From the NCBI GenBank assembly GCA_037957365.1, contig JARHVA010000157.1, positions 1,385,001 through 1,449,000 of the forward strand: 64,000 nt of DNA, given 5' to 3'. Shown one piece after another: positions 22,056 through 35,140 of the stretch (the first letter of the stretch is position 1; every line of letters starts with the position of its first letter). Under the pieces are notes generated by a model, which was given only the letters and a program-made list of their open reading frames with translations, had not been told where the DNA came from and did not search any database. A program made the position numbers and the translations under genes. Origin of the DNA: Torreya grandis. Its lineage: Eukaryota; Streptophyta; Pinopsida; Cupressales; Taxaceae.

Positions 22056-24943
22056 ATTATGATATTCTATACTCTTAATAGTAGTAAGGATTGCTTCATG
22101 GTCAAATTCATGAACCTTCCATAGATTTTTGTTTAATGGTCTCCCATGATATTTAAGAAATTGAACATTTATTGCAAGAACCAAATTTAAATAGTGAAAT
22201 CTCTTCTTATATATTTCATATTCTTTAAACAACCATACATCTAAATTTTTGATAGGATATTGTCTAATCCAAGTTCCAATAACTACTATAGAACTAGTGG
22301 GAAAGTCAAATTTTCCCCATCTATAACGGAGGAAGTAAATTTATTTTTTTCCTCTACACCCCAACATAAGTATTCATATGTTCCATATTAATTATTTCCA
22401 TCTAAAATAACTAAAAAAATGTGCCTTGCATCATAAAATAAAATAATTTTTAACGATGATGTTAATAGATAATGAGAATTTAGTATACAATCATTAATCT
22501 TGTACTTGGTTGCACTAGATCAGAGACATGATCAAAGTCATTTTATTATGTCATATCTATAAGTTTTAATGTTTGTGGAACTTGATATGTGTCAATTATA
22601 TTTATAGGTATATAATTCCATTCATCCACCCACTCTTGTGACTCACACTCATTCCAAATAGAGTTCATGCATGTAGAATAAAAGCATGCCATGTGTCTTG
22701 TATGAACCATCTAATAACTTACATTTGAGATATGAAATGAGTGGAGCTCACTTAATCCTATTATGATCATACAATCCTTAAACCTTGATAATTTTTCTTC
22801 CTCCATCAACTAGAAATATATATGGCCAATAGAGTTTTCTTGAGCACCATGGACCATTTTCTCATTATACCATTCAACAATGATTTTTAATCAATCAAAT
22901 CATCACCATATTCAAACTTCAACTCTTCTCTTTCAAGGGATATTTTCAAACATGTTATTTCAACACCATGCCCCCATTTTCCATGGATAGCCTCAATGAA
23001 ACTCCAAATATGTTCTACACCAATGCTAACATGTATCATGCTCAACTTGTAAAACATTTGTGCATTCATAAATTTTGATGTCCATTTGTCTAACCAAATA
23101 TAATGTTAATTCAAATTAATGTTCCTCTCTATCAACTTTTCATCGAACATCTCAAAACATCCTTTCACATACTCTATATAATGTGATCAATCATCACTAA
23201 CATAGAAATGGTACTCCCTTAATATTTTTTATATTTATTTATACTTTTAGGTGCATGCATGAATGTTATATTCAAAAACATGGTAACCTATATTGAGTTG
23301 TATTACTATGATTGAACCTCCATTTATGGTTAGAATGTGTAATTATCATCAAACTCAAATACTTATACAATAAAACCAAGTGGGAATGTGTCCTTGATTA
23401 ACTTTAATTGTTCATCTAACCATCTATCTCTATGTCTGTGTCTTCCATACTCATATATAATTTCCTCCTTGAATTTGACCATTAATTCTGAACATATGTT
23501 TGTTTTTTAATAATCTCACACATTTTATATTCCTTTCCATATTTTAATTGATATGTCATATATTTTTATTTGCTAAAACCAACTAATTATTATCTAATTT
23601 CACTTGTAGTCTCTTCATAGATATAATTTTTAAATTTTGGCAATCCACCAAAAATATTGCAAGTACCATCCAAACGTGCTTTATTATTAAAAAAATTGTC
23701 CATCTATCATTCACAAAAAATGGTTGGAATAAATTCCCTTTCTGATTTTGGTGGAACTTTCATGCCACACTCCTACAAAATGTTTTTAGTATGAAAATTA
23801 CTATATGTACATGAGAAAAAAATCACAATGCATTTAAATTTCAACATGTTGCTTACAACAAGTGGTTCATGTGTGATTTATTTTGACATAGAAGGGTTTA
23901 TACATCTCAAAATATATTTGTCTAATATAAATTTATGGATATTTATATAAAAACGTAGATTACATTTGTGTTTCAATCATACCCAAGAAATATTGCATAT
24001 GTGGTTCATGATTACAAAAACTAAATCTTATTTTCAATACATCTCTTGTATTGGGTGAAACCCTTATGTTGTCTTTCCAAAATTTTGAAACTAAGTTTTT
24101 TAGAGCATGAATTATAGCATTGTATTTTCATGTAAATCTACTAGAGAATGCCTATAAATCATAGTTATTGGCATATTCAAGTCTTTTATGTATCCTAGTT
24201 AATTTTATTAGTGTTTTTATGTCTATGTTCAATGCCTTGCTTGATTCTCTAATCAATATTTTTCTCCCTGATTGACCATTTACTATACAAGTTTTAATTG
24301 TGTATAGGGCAACATTACTATATTTGGTGCATATTTTCAAACCTACAGTATGGTATGCATCATGTAGATTTTTAAAAACTTCCTTATTTTCACCATCAAT
24401 ATTAGATGTAAATAGGCTTAGGCTATATATTATAGGTCTCATCTTAAGCAATTTCATCGGTGAATAAACAATTGACACCTTTGACTATCATTTAATTTTT
24501 AAAATTATTTATCCCAAATAATTTCAAATTTTCTTCTTGAATGGTAGTCAAACATTTTCTTATGGATTAGTTTCAAAATGTTTTCATAAACTTCAATCAA
24601 TTACATGGGTCTTCTATGCAAAATCCTAGGAGGTGTTACTAATGGTATAGTTTATTGATTTGGTGTTTCTATATTGTTATCTTCACTATATTTTTTTCAT
24701 TTTATGTTCCCATGTCATTTAATTCATTATTACTATCTCTATTTACTATTTCCATGAAAATTTATTCATTATTACTTTCACCATTTTGTGTTTCCATGTA
24801 ATTATATTCATTGTTGTGGGTAAATCATGCATATTATCATCAACAACAAAATTAAAAAATTCATAATATTAATATGAACTTGTAATATTATTTGGATTTT
24901 TAGGTAAACATTCATCATCATTATTCATTTTAGCATTATCCAT
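22051..24943 (-). pseudogene. Fossil of a DDE-transposase-like gene, minus strand
   Basis: Read from an ATG at 24943 down to the edge of element B, the minus strand gives protein-like segments in order with stops and shifts. Notable pieces: R-V-S-P-N-T-R-D-V (about 24080); a Cys-Cys..His-V-E-I segment (about 23840); D-D-N-Y-T-F followed by E-V-Q-S (about 23330); F-Y-K-L-S..H-I-W-S-F-I-E-A-I-H-G-K-W (about 23060-22980); and W-N-E-C-E-S-Q-E-W-V (about 22650). From memory these follow the order of a family of large uncharacterised plant and animal proteins with DFAENY, WSDG and GHGKG motifs, which I take to be transposase-like. The canonical Asp of the first motif region and the second-motif Gly are altered here. 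The frame at the B junction (I-E-Y-H-N-G-F) may continue on the far side of B and stop at about 13949. The family assignment is from memory and could not be searched. Confidence 0.42.
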
Positions 24944-25640
24944 AATATTTCATCTCCACTCCCCTTTTCTATTATATGGATATGACACAATTTACCAAAT
25001 GGATGGATACCATCTCTACCACCCCTATCTATCTATATGGGAACCAACCTTCCTTTCTGATTAGACTTTAATTGCTTATTTGCTTGATCAAATTATTGAA
25101 ACATAATCTGACTCCTTTGATTTTTAATTCTAGTTAGAGTTAGAGTTATCCTATAGTTATATGGGGCCCATTGGCTGATGGCCTAAGTCCCTCATTTTGC
25201 GATAATATATGTATCTTGTATTGAATGAAAATTTTTCATTCATGCCCTTTTTTTCTCCTAACACATGTAATTCTATTAGTTTTTTTTCTCTTTAATTTTT
25301 TATTTGCTTTAGAACAAAACCCATCACCCATGATTAGACAAACTTGATAGCTATTTTGTGGGGACCAAAAAAAACTTAATATCTTTTGTCTTTCACTATG
25401 GAGGGCCTAGAATGATGCAACGAATAATAGTAAGGATAGGAATATTGAAAAAGGTAAAATATTAACATTAGAGAAAATGTTATATTGGTGATGCAAGGAA
25501 AATGTATGCTTTTATATACACATGTTATTTATCCCTTTTATTTAAGGGATATTTATACATTTTTTCAAGGGTTTCTTTATACCTTTTGTTTCTTTATAAT
25601 TAATTCAGTTTTTAAACATAAATTACATCTTATACAATCA
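24944..25640. other. AT-rich spacer upstream of the transposase-like fossil
   Basis: No coding frame I can support. It lies on the 5' side of the minus-strand fossil. The short plus-strand frame at 25485-25760 is hydrophobic, overlaps the start of the tandem array and looks accidental. Confidence 0.45.
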
Positions 25641-27640
25641 ATTTGGGCTCAATTTATCCCAAATCACATCACTAATTGCACCAATTATTTAATTTCATCA
25701 ATCTATGAGAAAGTTAAGGTTTTAATTGAGCTGCCAATAAAATCTTATAGTAGCAGTTAGGTTGAAAGGATTCAAACTAGCCCCAATTATCTCCATGATT
25801 GAGGTAGTCAACCATTTGGTTCATTATGTGATGAAATTGGGGTTAATTGATGCCCAATCACATCCTATATAATTGAGGACCTTAATTTAGCCCAAATCAC
25901 ATCCTATAGTTGGATTTAGGTTCAAGACACTAAGATTGGCATCAATTACCTTTTTTATTATATTTATGATAAAATTAAGGCTAATTAAGCCATAAATTAC
26001 ATCCTATATAATATATTAAACCATAAATTAGGTTCTCAGGGATCAATTCACCCAAATTTTGTCTCTAATTACACTAATTGACTAATTAGATCAATTCATG
26101 ATGTAATTTAAAATAATTTTTCCCCAGATAATGTCCTAATCTCATAATTAAGTTCAAGGGGCTCAAATTAGCCCCAATTATATTTGTGATTGAACCAATA
26201 AATTATTTGGTTTATGCATTAATAAAAGTAGTGTTGATTAAGATTTCTATCACATCTTATATAGTAGAATTAAGTTTGAAAATGGCTTAATTTGGCCCAA
26301 ATCACATCACTAATTGTACCAATTGACTAATTAGCTTAATCTATGATAAAATTAGGACTAATTGAGCCCCTAATCAAATCTTGTAGTTGTATCTAAGTTT
26401 AAAGGACTAAAATTGGCTCAAACTACCTCCATGATTGAGTCAGTGCACTATTTGGTTCATTATGTGATGTAATTGGGGTTGATTGATGTAAAAATCATAT
26501 CTTATATGGTTAAAATTAGGTTCACATGGTTCAATTTATCCCAAATACCATCCTATAGTTCTAGGTAGGTTTAAGGGGCTCAAATTAGCCCTAATTGCCA
26601 TCATGATTTCATTTATGATAAAATCAAAGTTGATTAAGCCATGAATTGCATCTTATACAATTGATTGAGTCATAATTAGTTGTATGTGCCTCAATTTTGT
26701 CCAAATCATGTCTCTAATTATAGATCAATTAACTAATGTGATCAATTCATGATGGAATCTAAGCTAAATTAACCTAAAATCATGTATTACCCTTGTAGTT
26801 AAGTTTAATGGGCTTAAATTGGCCTCAATTGCCTCTATGATTCAATGAAATGACTATTTGTTTCATTATGTGATGACATTGGGGTGAATTGAGCAAGAAT
26901 TCATATCATATACAATTTAAATTATTTTTGAACATGGTTAAATTTTTTAAAATTCACATCACTAATTACATCAATTCACTAATTGGTTCAATCTATGATG
27001 AAATTAGAGCTAATTTAGCCTCAAATCATATTGTATAGTTGTAGTAAGGTTCAAGGGGCTCAAATTATCCTTAATTTCCTCCATGATTGAACTAATCAAC
27101 TATTTCATTCATTATGTGATGACATTGGAGATGATTTCATCCCAAATCACATCATATACAATAAAAATTGTGTTTGTCATTAAACTAAAAGATTATTTGG
27201 TGCATTCTCTGATGAAATTGGGGTTGATTAAGACTCAAATCATATTTTGTAGTCATAGTTAGGTTGAAGGGGATCAAATTATCCCCAATTACCTTTGTGA
27301 TTGAACGAATCAACTATTTGGTTTATTCTCTTATGAAATTGGGATCAATTGAGCCCCAAATTACATCCTATATAGTAAAAATTAGGTTGATAGAACTCAA
27401 TTTCACCTAAATTGCATCATTGATTACACCAATGAACCAATTATCTCAATATGTCAAGAAATCCTAGATAATTTCATCTAAAATCACATCCAATTGTCAT
27501 AGTTAGGTTTAACATGTTTAAATTGGCCCTAATTGTCTCCATCATTGAAAACATTGACTCTTTGTTTCATTCTATGATGAAATTAGGCCTGGTTGAACCC
27601 CAAATCATATTTTATATAGTACAGAAGACTCATCAAATTC
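25640..27640. repeat. Diverged tandem array, period about 240 bp, roughly eight units
   Basis: A sentence-like block recurs: CTCAAATTAGCCCCAATTA, then CTCCATGATTGAAC, then a TTTGGTTCATTATGTGATGA block, then GGGGTTGATTGAGCCC, then AAATCACATCCTATA, then GTTAGGTTCAAGGGGCTC. The first landmark is recognisable near 25770, 25940 (partial), 26165, 26410, 26580, 26815, 27060, 27275 and 27520, mostly 215-245 bp apart with one shorter step. An alternative half-unit carries CATCACTAATTGCACCAATTGACTAATT. Units are strongly diverged, so this is an old array. Confidence 0.78.
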
Positions 27641-28999
27641 CTTATGAACACCAACTAAAATCTGAGATTACATTCATGAGCTCAAATTGACCCAAATTGC
27701 ATCATTATATTGGTTGTGTCCTCCTTATTATATATTATTTTTTAACAGACATAAATTTTATAATAAAAAAAATATAAAAATGATAGCTCTATTTCATATT
27801 TACATCCCTCATGGCATATGGTTTAGCTTTAGGGACAATATGTAGTTAGCTATATGGACTATGAAAACATTATATGTATCTTTGTGCATGTTTTTTATGA
27901 TCACAAATATCATAAAATAAATACATTGTATGTTTTAGTTAGAGGTAAAAACTGAAGGGGCCCTGAAACCCTATGAAAAATGATAATATGATAGATACAG
28001 GTACAAACCAAACCAGGTATAGGAATAAAAAAGCAGAAAAGACCAGAAGTTTCCATACATCACATCACGTATACCCAATCCTGCATACTTTCTTTTACAC
28101 GAGTGAAGGTTCATATGATCACAGGCTTAGACTTCTTCCTTTCAAAATCCTCTACCTTAGTTGCGTCATCCATGAGGTAAAAGCCCAATGGATTTGGCAA
28201 ATTCCTGAACACCAACTAAAATCTAAGGGCAGGGGGAGAAGCCAAAGCCTCCACAACCACTGGCTTTAAACTTTAATAAGTCACCCAGGACCATTCTTTT
28301 ATGTTTTTGATAGGAAAATTTTAATACAGTCAATCCAACTATGTAGTGTTTATTGGCCCACCATGTGGTCTTCTGGACTTTGTATCAAAACACATGACCC
28401 GTCTGGTGGCATTTCATTAAATCAAGTTCCCCTTTTTCTATAACTATTACTATGACATTGAGCACACTCTCCTCTTTCCAAATTTGTAATTTTTTAATTT
28501 TTTTACTATTCTAAGGTTTCCATCTATATTAATTTATAAGAATATGTCTTTCAATATGCCACTACATGTAGTAACTATACATGTCTATATTTCAACTTTT
28601 ATGTACCTTAATTTTTTTTGTTCATCCAAATTATGGTTGTAAATGCTGCCACGTAAGTCTAATCTTATACACATTGAAAAAAACTAATTTTTTGAGGTAG
28701 TTATGAGGTGGGTGCACAACCATATATGTATTTATTTTAGTTTTTTTTTAGGTTTCAAAAACATGCGTCTATTTACCTAAACATAAAATTAATAAAAAAT
28801 AAATATTGAATTTAAAATTTTAAAAAATAATACCAAATTTGTAATTTTTTAATTTTTTTTTTCAAACTAAATATAAGAATCTTATCTAACTTTCCACCAA
28901 AGGGTTCCAAATGATACCATATATGTAAATGATTCTCAAAAAATGAGGGGCCATATGACTGGATATCTATATCTATTTTTTTTCTAGAAAACAAGAGTT
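27641..28999. other. Spacer with one unrecognised open frame (27973-28269, +)
   Basis: The 98-codon plus-strand frame at 27973-28269 lies in a patch richer in G and C than its surroundings and encodes a basic, His-rich peptide I do not recognise. Neither strand shows a family motif. A 23-base string around GAACACCAACTAAAATCT occurs at about 27646 and again at about 28205, hinting at a short dispersed repeat. The rest is AT-rich with no gene seen. Confidence 0.35.
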
Positions 29000-29504
29000 C
29001 TTCAAATTTCAGATGTTTCACCCATTTATACTTGACCATTTCCAAAAAAAAATATAATATTCAAATTTTTAGTGTATCCATATCAAATAATCTATATAAG
29101 TTGAGATTTCTTGTTTTTCATAAAAATAAAAAATTATCCACCCAAGGCCCCCTTTGGCCCATCATTTCCCTGCACTTACCCTATTATGTGTTATCAATAA
29201 AATATTGGATGCATATTCTTTGTAAGTCATCCCATTTTATATTTTTAATTATCCCACATGTATGGGAATTAGTAGTTGTCTTGGGTATATTAGTTTATAT
29301 AGAGAACTTGTATAAGAAGGATCATCTATTAAATTTTTTATATTGGATCATGCTTAAAAGAGGTTCCCCCTAGAAGAGGCCTACGATAATTTATAGTGTG
29401 ATTTTAATATATTTCAACACAATATTACTATCTTCCTTCATTTTAGTGCATATTTCTTATATTTATGTTACTATATTAATCTATATCCAAGTAGGTTCCT
29501 AACA
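29000..29504 (+). repeat. Orphan LTR 3' end (start not located)
   Basis: Sequence ending CCTAACA is followed at once by a Met-type primer-binding site, as at the end of a 5' LTR. The region contains ATATAGAGAACTTGTATAAG and a C-rich GGTTCCCCCTAGAAGAGGCC block as found in LTR R/U5 regions. I could not find the LTR start or a partner LTR, so the left boundary given is arbitrary. Confidence 0.5.
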
Positions 29505-29506
29505 TT

Positions 29507-29518
29507 TGGTATCAAAGC
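29507..29518 (+). promoter_or_regulatory. Primer-binding site, initiator-Met tRNA type
   Basis: TGGTATCAAAGC differs at one base (G to A) from TGGTATCAGAGC, the standard plant PBS complementary to the 3' end of initiator-Met tRNA. It lies two bases after a CA-ending LTR-like sequence. Confidence 0.7.
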
Positions 29519-30807
29519 ACTTTCTAGTGTCATGTTCAACAACAACTTCAAAAATTTAGGCCTTTATGTGAATTTCCATTGTATGATCTCATCTCAAAAA
29601 ATGAGGATATTTAAAATAAAAAAGTGGTAACATAAGTGGTGGAAACAAGTTTCTACCCCAAATCTACCCTTTATTCCTTTTCTAAATGTAGTTTTTTGTT
29701 AAGGTTAGAAACTATGTTTCAGCAGTTTAAAACATATAGAAAAATATCATTATTAGATAAGTGGACTCAATTTTCTAGGTGAAGTTATGGGTGTCCCCTA
29801 TATACCTAGGCCTAAAATCATGTTTTCTATATATTTTATCTTCCATATAGCTTTTAGTATATAGGAAGTGTGTAGGTTTCTTATTATCTATAGATTTTAG
29901 CTTCCATGCACCTTTTAGTAGATGATATGTGGACTGACTTCCTTAAAATAAGTATCATTGTATGTTGTTTCCCTACCTCAAAGATAAATTATATAATATA
30001 TTGAGTTATATAAATTCTAATTTGTGAGGTTCTTAACAACACTATCCACCCAAACTTTAATATAGGACCTCACTTTGTTTTCCTTGACACTCTAGGTTAG
30101 AAAGATTTAACTTATTAAATGCTTAAAAAAATTTATATATGTGAATTTAGGATAGTGAAGTGAAGATTATAAACATGAAAACAGGCCTATAAATTCAAAT
30201 TTCACTTTTAAAATCACTTTACAAATAATGCACTTTCTACTCCTAGAAATTTTCTTTAATGACATCCAAAATTCAAGGTGATGTCATTGATAATATTGGG
30301 TGAAAATTTGAAAGTTCATATTTTTATGATATATATTACACAAGATATGGTATTTATGTCCCTTTATATATTATGTACTCATGTTCGAGGTTCCTATTGA
30401 ATGGATTCCTTTGACCATATAACCCTCGAAACTGCACAACATAAATTAAAACAAATTATTAACAATTTAACATTACATGATATTATAAGCTTCCAAACTT
30501 ATAGAATAGAGCATGCAACCCCTTAAATAATGAAGTCATATTTTCTATCTTTACACCCATGCCACATGTTTTAGATCCCTTAAATCTTCCTCTATTTCTT
30601 TCTATCTAAATCTGACTTTTCAGAGTTTCCATCTCCAATTTAAGCCTTTTAAATGATCTTTGGCCTTCTCATCCCTACAAATCTTAGCCTGAATTCCCCT
30701 TTATAGCTGGTTGTATTTAATTCAATGTTGTGTCAACCAAGAAATGGATAGTTTTTACCAATAAGGCTTGACATGAAAATTCAAGCCTACCCTAGGGGTA
30801 TCCTTAG
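29519..30807. other. Decayed internal sequence after the orphan PBS
   Basis: No gag or pol motif could be read. Presumably the leader of the element whose PBS is at 29507, cut by later insertions. Confidence 0.35.
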
Positions 30808-31744
30808 TGTTGGGCCCTCAATTTTGAATCAATTTTGGCTAAGTAATTTTTGAAGACATGCGATGTGGAACATAGGCACATAAGAGACATGGTGCAGAAT
30901 ACTATGGTATGAAAGACCATGGCATAAAATATTCAAGTCATGTGGAATAAATAATCATGATACATGAAGAACTTGAGAGCATATTACTTGGATATTATTA
31001 AAAGACTCGGGAAAGGTGTAGAAAGCAAAGATAGTTAGGGAACGATTCGCATGAACATTGGAGAAGAATAGTCAAGCATGAATCTAGCACTAGTTTATGG
31101 GAAGGTAGGCATATGGTGATGATGATATAACATAGAGATCATGTAGAGGAATTTAGGCCTAGGTCCTTAGGGATTATTTATAAATGGCTTGCCATGACTC
31201 ATTTTTGTTAATGATAGTTGGTGAGTCATATTTTTTTAATTACTTTTATAACGGAATGGTTAGGGTAAACCATGTATAAATACCTCTTAGTTTTTCTTAG
31301 TATTATTATTGATCATTATAATCTTAGATTCATTATAATCTTAGATATAACTTATGAATGTAATGAAAGGTATCTTACGTGTTGATGAAATATGTATGTA
31401 ATATGTTCATGAATATAATGGAATTAATACTATTTTGTTATTAGTTTATGCCAACATATTTTTCTTTGGTTAATTAAGTAATGAATGAATATTTAAGAGT
31501 TAGAAATGGAACTAAGAATGAGTTTAGGACTAAGTGCTTGTTCAGTCACCCTAGCTTAGGAACGTACATTAATACACCTTTACATGACAAAACCAATGTG
31601 AACCTATCTTAAGTTGTGTATTTTAGGTGATCACACAAGAACCTTTTCTTATGTGATATGCTAGTGTGATAGCTGATTGGAAATATTATTTTATTAGGTG
31701 TATAACTAAGGTAAAGATATGCTAGATTAAAGTAAAATATCTCA
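30808..31744 (+). repeat. Candidate 5' LTR of element E
   Basis: Starts TGTTGGGCCCTCAATTTT, contains a TATA box (TATAAATA, 31275-31282) with a T-rich region after it, and ends CTCA just before the PBS. No second copy was found in the window, so this rests on ends and position only. Confidence 0.4.
31275..31282 (+). promoter_or_regulatory. TATA box in candidate LTR of E
   Basis: TATAAATA preceded by CCATG and followed by CCTC, about 470 bp before the LTR end. Confidence 0.4.
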
Positions 31745-31749
31745 ATATT

Positions 31750-31767
31750 TGGGTTCCATTATCGGGA
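31750..31767 (+). promoter_or_regulatory. Primer-binding site, Asp-tRNA type, decayed
   Basis: TGGGTTCCATTATCGGGA resembles TGGCGCCGTTGTCGGGGA, the PBS used by many plant Ty3/gypsy elements, with one indel and several transitions. Confidence 0.5.
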
Positions 31768-32860
31768 CTCATTGAACTTGTTTACATGATGGTGAGAAGA
31801 TGCTTGAATGGCTATCTATGGAAAATGTCAAACATTGTGTTACTATAGTAGAAGAGAATTTTTTACTTCAATATCTTGAACTAGGAGTTGCTACATGTGC
31901 ATGGGTAGAATATAACATTTATTTCTCAATTTATGAATCTTTCTTTATACAAGTTCATGTTCACTTGCATGTTTGAATTTTACCATACACACAAGACTAT
32001 TTAAATAACTACAGATGGAATATCTCCTAGTGAGTAGAGCATCAATCAACCTTGGTAAGATTAGGAGCACATTCTTAGTGCATAGTGGTTGTTTAGTGGT
32101 AAGGAACACTTAATAGTTATATTTTGGAATATGTGGTCTCTATGTAATCTTGTCTAAAGGAAGACTAGTTTAATTTCCTCCAAGATTTGTGCGAAAGGTA
32201 TCTCAGGTAGTTATTATTAGAGATTAAGAATCTTAGAGTTGATTTAGGACTAAAAACTTCCACGTGGATGGATAAAATTTATCTTGCATGAGTATTGTAG
32301 TTGATGGGGAAATGAAGGGGTACATATTGATATAATATTATTGGTTTAGCATGGCAACTAGTCAATGGGAATTGTGTAAGTGCAAGTATGATGAGGCTAG
32401 GCAAAGGGCTATGATTGGAATCAATCTAGGGAGGGCTTAGGTGGACTCTTGAAGTGTTTTGAAAATTTGTAGGGAGGAAAAAAGGAATAATGAGGACACC
32501 TCCAACCATAGGATTGCACCAAATTTTAGATAAGTATGTGCAAGAGAAACAAGTCAAATATTAGTGACTGTAGAACCCAATATGTATAGGACTAAATCCC
32601 CACCCATAGCACATGCTCATGTCTTTAAGTTATATGATGTTATTGTAATAAATTGGGATACATATAGTGTAGAGTCAGAGTCTTAACCTATTGAATAAAC
32701 TTTTATGGTAAAAGATCAAGATAGTACTTTGTTATTAAGTTAATTTTCATTACAAGTCAACCCTATTGACTTAATTTAGAATGCCTAGTGGACTAAACAT
32801 ATCCAGTGGGAAAAGTAAAACCCTTCTATAATTAACCATCCTAATTTTTCACGCAATATG
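31768..32860. other. Leader region of element E
   Basis: No protein motif seen between the PBS and the Gly-rich start of gag. Untranslated leader or decayed gag N-terminus. Confidence 0.4.
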
Positions 32861-32869
32861 TTAGGTGAT

Positions 32870-34110
32870 TCTATTGCCATATGAGGCATGGGAGGTAGTA
32901 TCAGTGGTGGTTTGGTTGGAGGATTTGGAGGTGGTGTAGGAGCCATTGGTAGACCTCCCCCACAAGGTCTAGGAGGGAATAGAATTGCATCACAATAATA
33001 TCCATTGTTATCACCCTATCCACCTATAGTTTACTATAAGATAACACTCCATCTACCTAAATATCATGGTGTGTAAAATGTAGTGGAACATATTTATACG
33101 TGTGATCTTATTTGGTGGTCATATGGAATTACTTATACTAAATGGAAGGAAACTTAGTTTTCTACTAACCTTTTAGACTGTACACATAAATGGTACCATA
33201 ATTTTGATCCATAGTAAGTTGTGGTAAACTATGAGTAGTTAAAGGTAGATTTTATCCAACAATTTGATATACTAGAGTTTGAATAATAGAGTATTTATTC
33301 CCTAAAGAATATTAAATAAGACTCACTGAGAGTGTGGGTGAGTATAATGTACATTTTAAAATTATTATTTTCAAGTTATAATTTGAGATAAAATCAACTT
33401 AGCATGCCCAGTGTTTTTTAGGAGGCTTATTGCTTCCCTTCTGTTACACATTATCCTATAAGACTTTTACTAACTCATGTGAGGCCTTAGAAGCCACCAT
33501 TCATGATAAATCCATTAGAACTGTAGACATAAGGATTAGTCCCTTTATGTAATCCCAAATTATTGCTATGACATCTCAATTGGAGAAGCTTAATGTGAAA
33601 AGTACTCATGATACTCATAATGATTTGTGGTGTGTTGTTTATGAAACTAAAGGCCATAATAGGAATAATTATCCTAGAAAGAGTATTCACATTGTGTTAA
33701 ATCGGTCCTATAATATCTTCTAAGAATACCATGATGTGATAGATTGGACCCTAATTCACTGTGCTACTCAAACAAATGTATCATCATATTGTAAAATATA
33801 TAATATATATACTCATGATACGAATGATTTATTCCTTATTAGTGATATTTATAAGGCACATGTGTGGTACTCATCAAAAATATGTTGCTAAAAAATAGGA
33901 CAATGTTCGAGGCTAATCCTATAGATGTCATGGTCTTGGATACAAAGGTGGTCATTTTTAACCTAGAACTTGTTACAAGTGTAGATATCCTGAGCATTAT
34001 TAGTGTGGCTACCTAATTTATCCAATGTGTGCCTTTTGTAAGAATGAACATCATTTGGAAGAATACTTAGACATATATATTGCCATCACCAAGGAAAATA
34101 ATAAAAAGGG
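32870..34110 (+). pseudogene. Element E gag remnant with zinc knuckles
   Basis: A Gly-rich stretch (about 32885-32985) precedes a retrotransposon gag core at about 33053-33330 that begins L-P-K-Y-H-G and continues W-K-E-T, K-W-Y-H-N-F and F-I-Q-Q-F, the capsid pattern seen in plant Ty3/gypsy gag. A first knuckle at 33631-33672 reads C-V-V-Y-E-T-K-G-H-N-R-N-N-Y, where two zinc Cys codons have become Tyr. A second, at about 33971-34060, reads C-Y-K-C-R-Y-P-E-H-Y then C-A-F-C-K-N-E-H-H. Gag packages element RNA into virus-like particles. Stops and frameshifts throughout. Confidence 0.7.
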
Positions 34111-34559
34111 TGTTAGAATGATATCAATTGAAAAGACTCCAACTACTGAATGCAGATCACACCCTACTTCTCTAACTGGTCCTAAGGTAAATACTACTAC
34201 ATGAATTGGTGCTCCTTCCTAGTCCATTTCAAATCCACCACTAACAAGTTCCAATGGGAGGAGCCTCATGTGAATATCTACTTGGATTCTCAACAACATA
34301 AAGAAGTATTATGCAACATAGTGACTTTAGTGTGGGAGTTATAAGGTGAAATTAAGTTCCTTAAGGATAGATATGTTTTTGCGCATGTTGAAATATAGAA
34401 AGGTTTAGATATTCAAGACTCATCATGTGATGAGTCTCAGTAATTATGAAAAAAAATTATTGATGAATATATCATTCTTTTTTTGAGTAATTGGCTAAGT
34501 CATCAAGCACCAAAGCCTATATAGGATCCTCAGTTGAACCATGCAAAATGACACGAGGC

Positions 34560-35140
34560 TCATGCCCAACCTAGTACAGAGTATGATAAATAAATCTTAT
34601 TAAATGCAAATATATATGGTTTAATCATTTAGTCTATACAAGTTGAAATTAGTGTGGAGGTAAATGTACTCACCAAATATGCTTGAAGAAATATGGCAAT
34701 CCCTCCTTTGCAACCATATCCACATGTATTGTTAATGGCTAATAAGACTTGTGCACTACCCATAAGAGTTATTAAGGATGCCATTATTGGCATTTTAGTG
34801 TCACTTTTAAGGATGAATTTGAATAAATTGAGTTGGATGAAGCTAATTATTTTCCATCTCTTTTGGGTCATCTATTGTGTTATGCAAAAAATGTTAACTT
34901 GAGCTTCAAAAAATGTTACATTAGTTTTGAAAATTATGATCGATGCATTGTAATTACCTTAGACCATGATCAAGGACCTCCTTTTATTGAGACAATTAAC
35001 ATTGATGAGGACATTGATCTTATTTATAATCTCATATCTTGGGGAACTGAGCATCTTGATCCCAGTTTGGATGGTATATTGCATTGGGTAGACACATATT
35101 CTATTTTTGACATTACCAATAATGTTTGTAACCATTGGGC
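34560..35140 (+). pseudogene. Element E protease remnant
   Basis: The frame at 34693-34900 reads P-P-L-Q-P-Y-P-H-V-L-L-M-A-N, and a shifted frame from about 34833 reads N-V-N-L-S-F-K-K-C-Y-I-S-F-E-N. In plant Ty3/gypsy elements these follow the active-site Asp of the aspartic protease. Upstream, the V-N-V-L segment at about 34660 is where the D-(S/T/G)-G-x motif should end, and the Asp itself is not recognisable. The flanking acidic linker (about 34985-35100) leads to the next domain. Confidence 0.55.
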
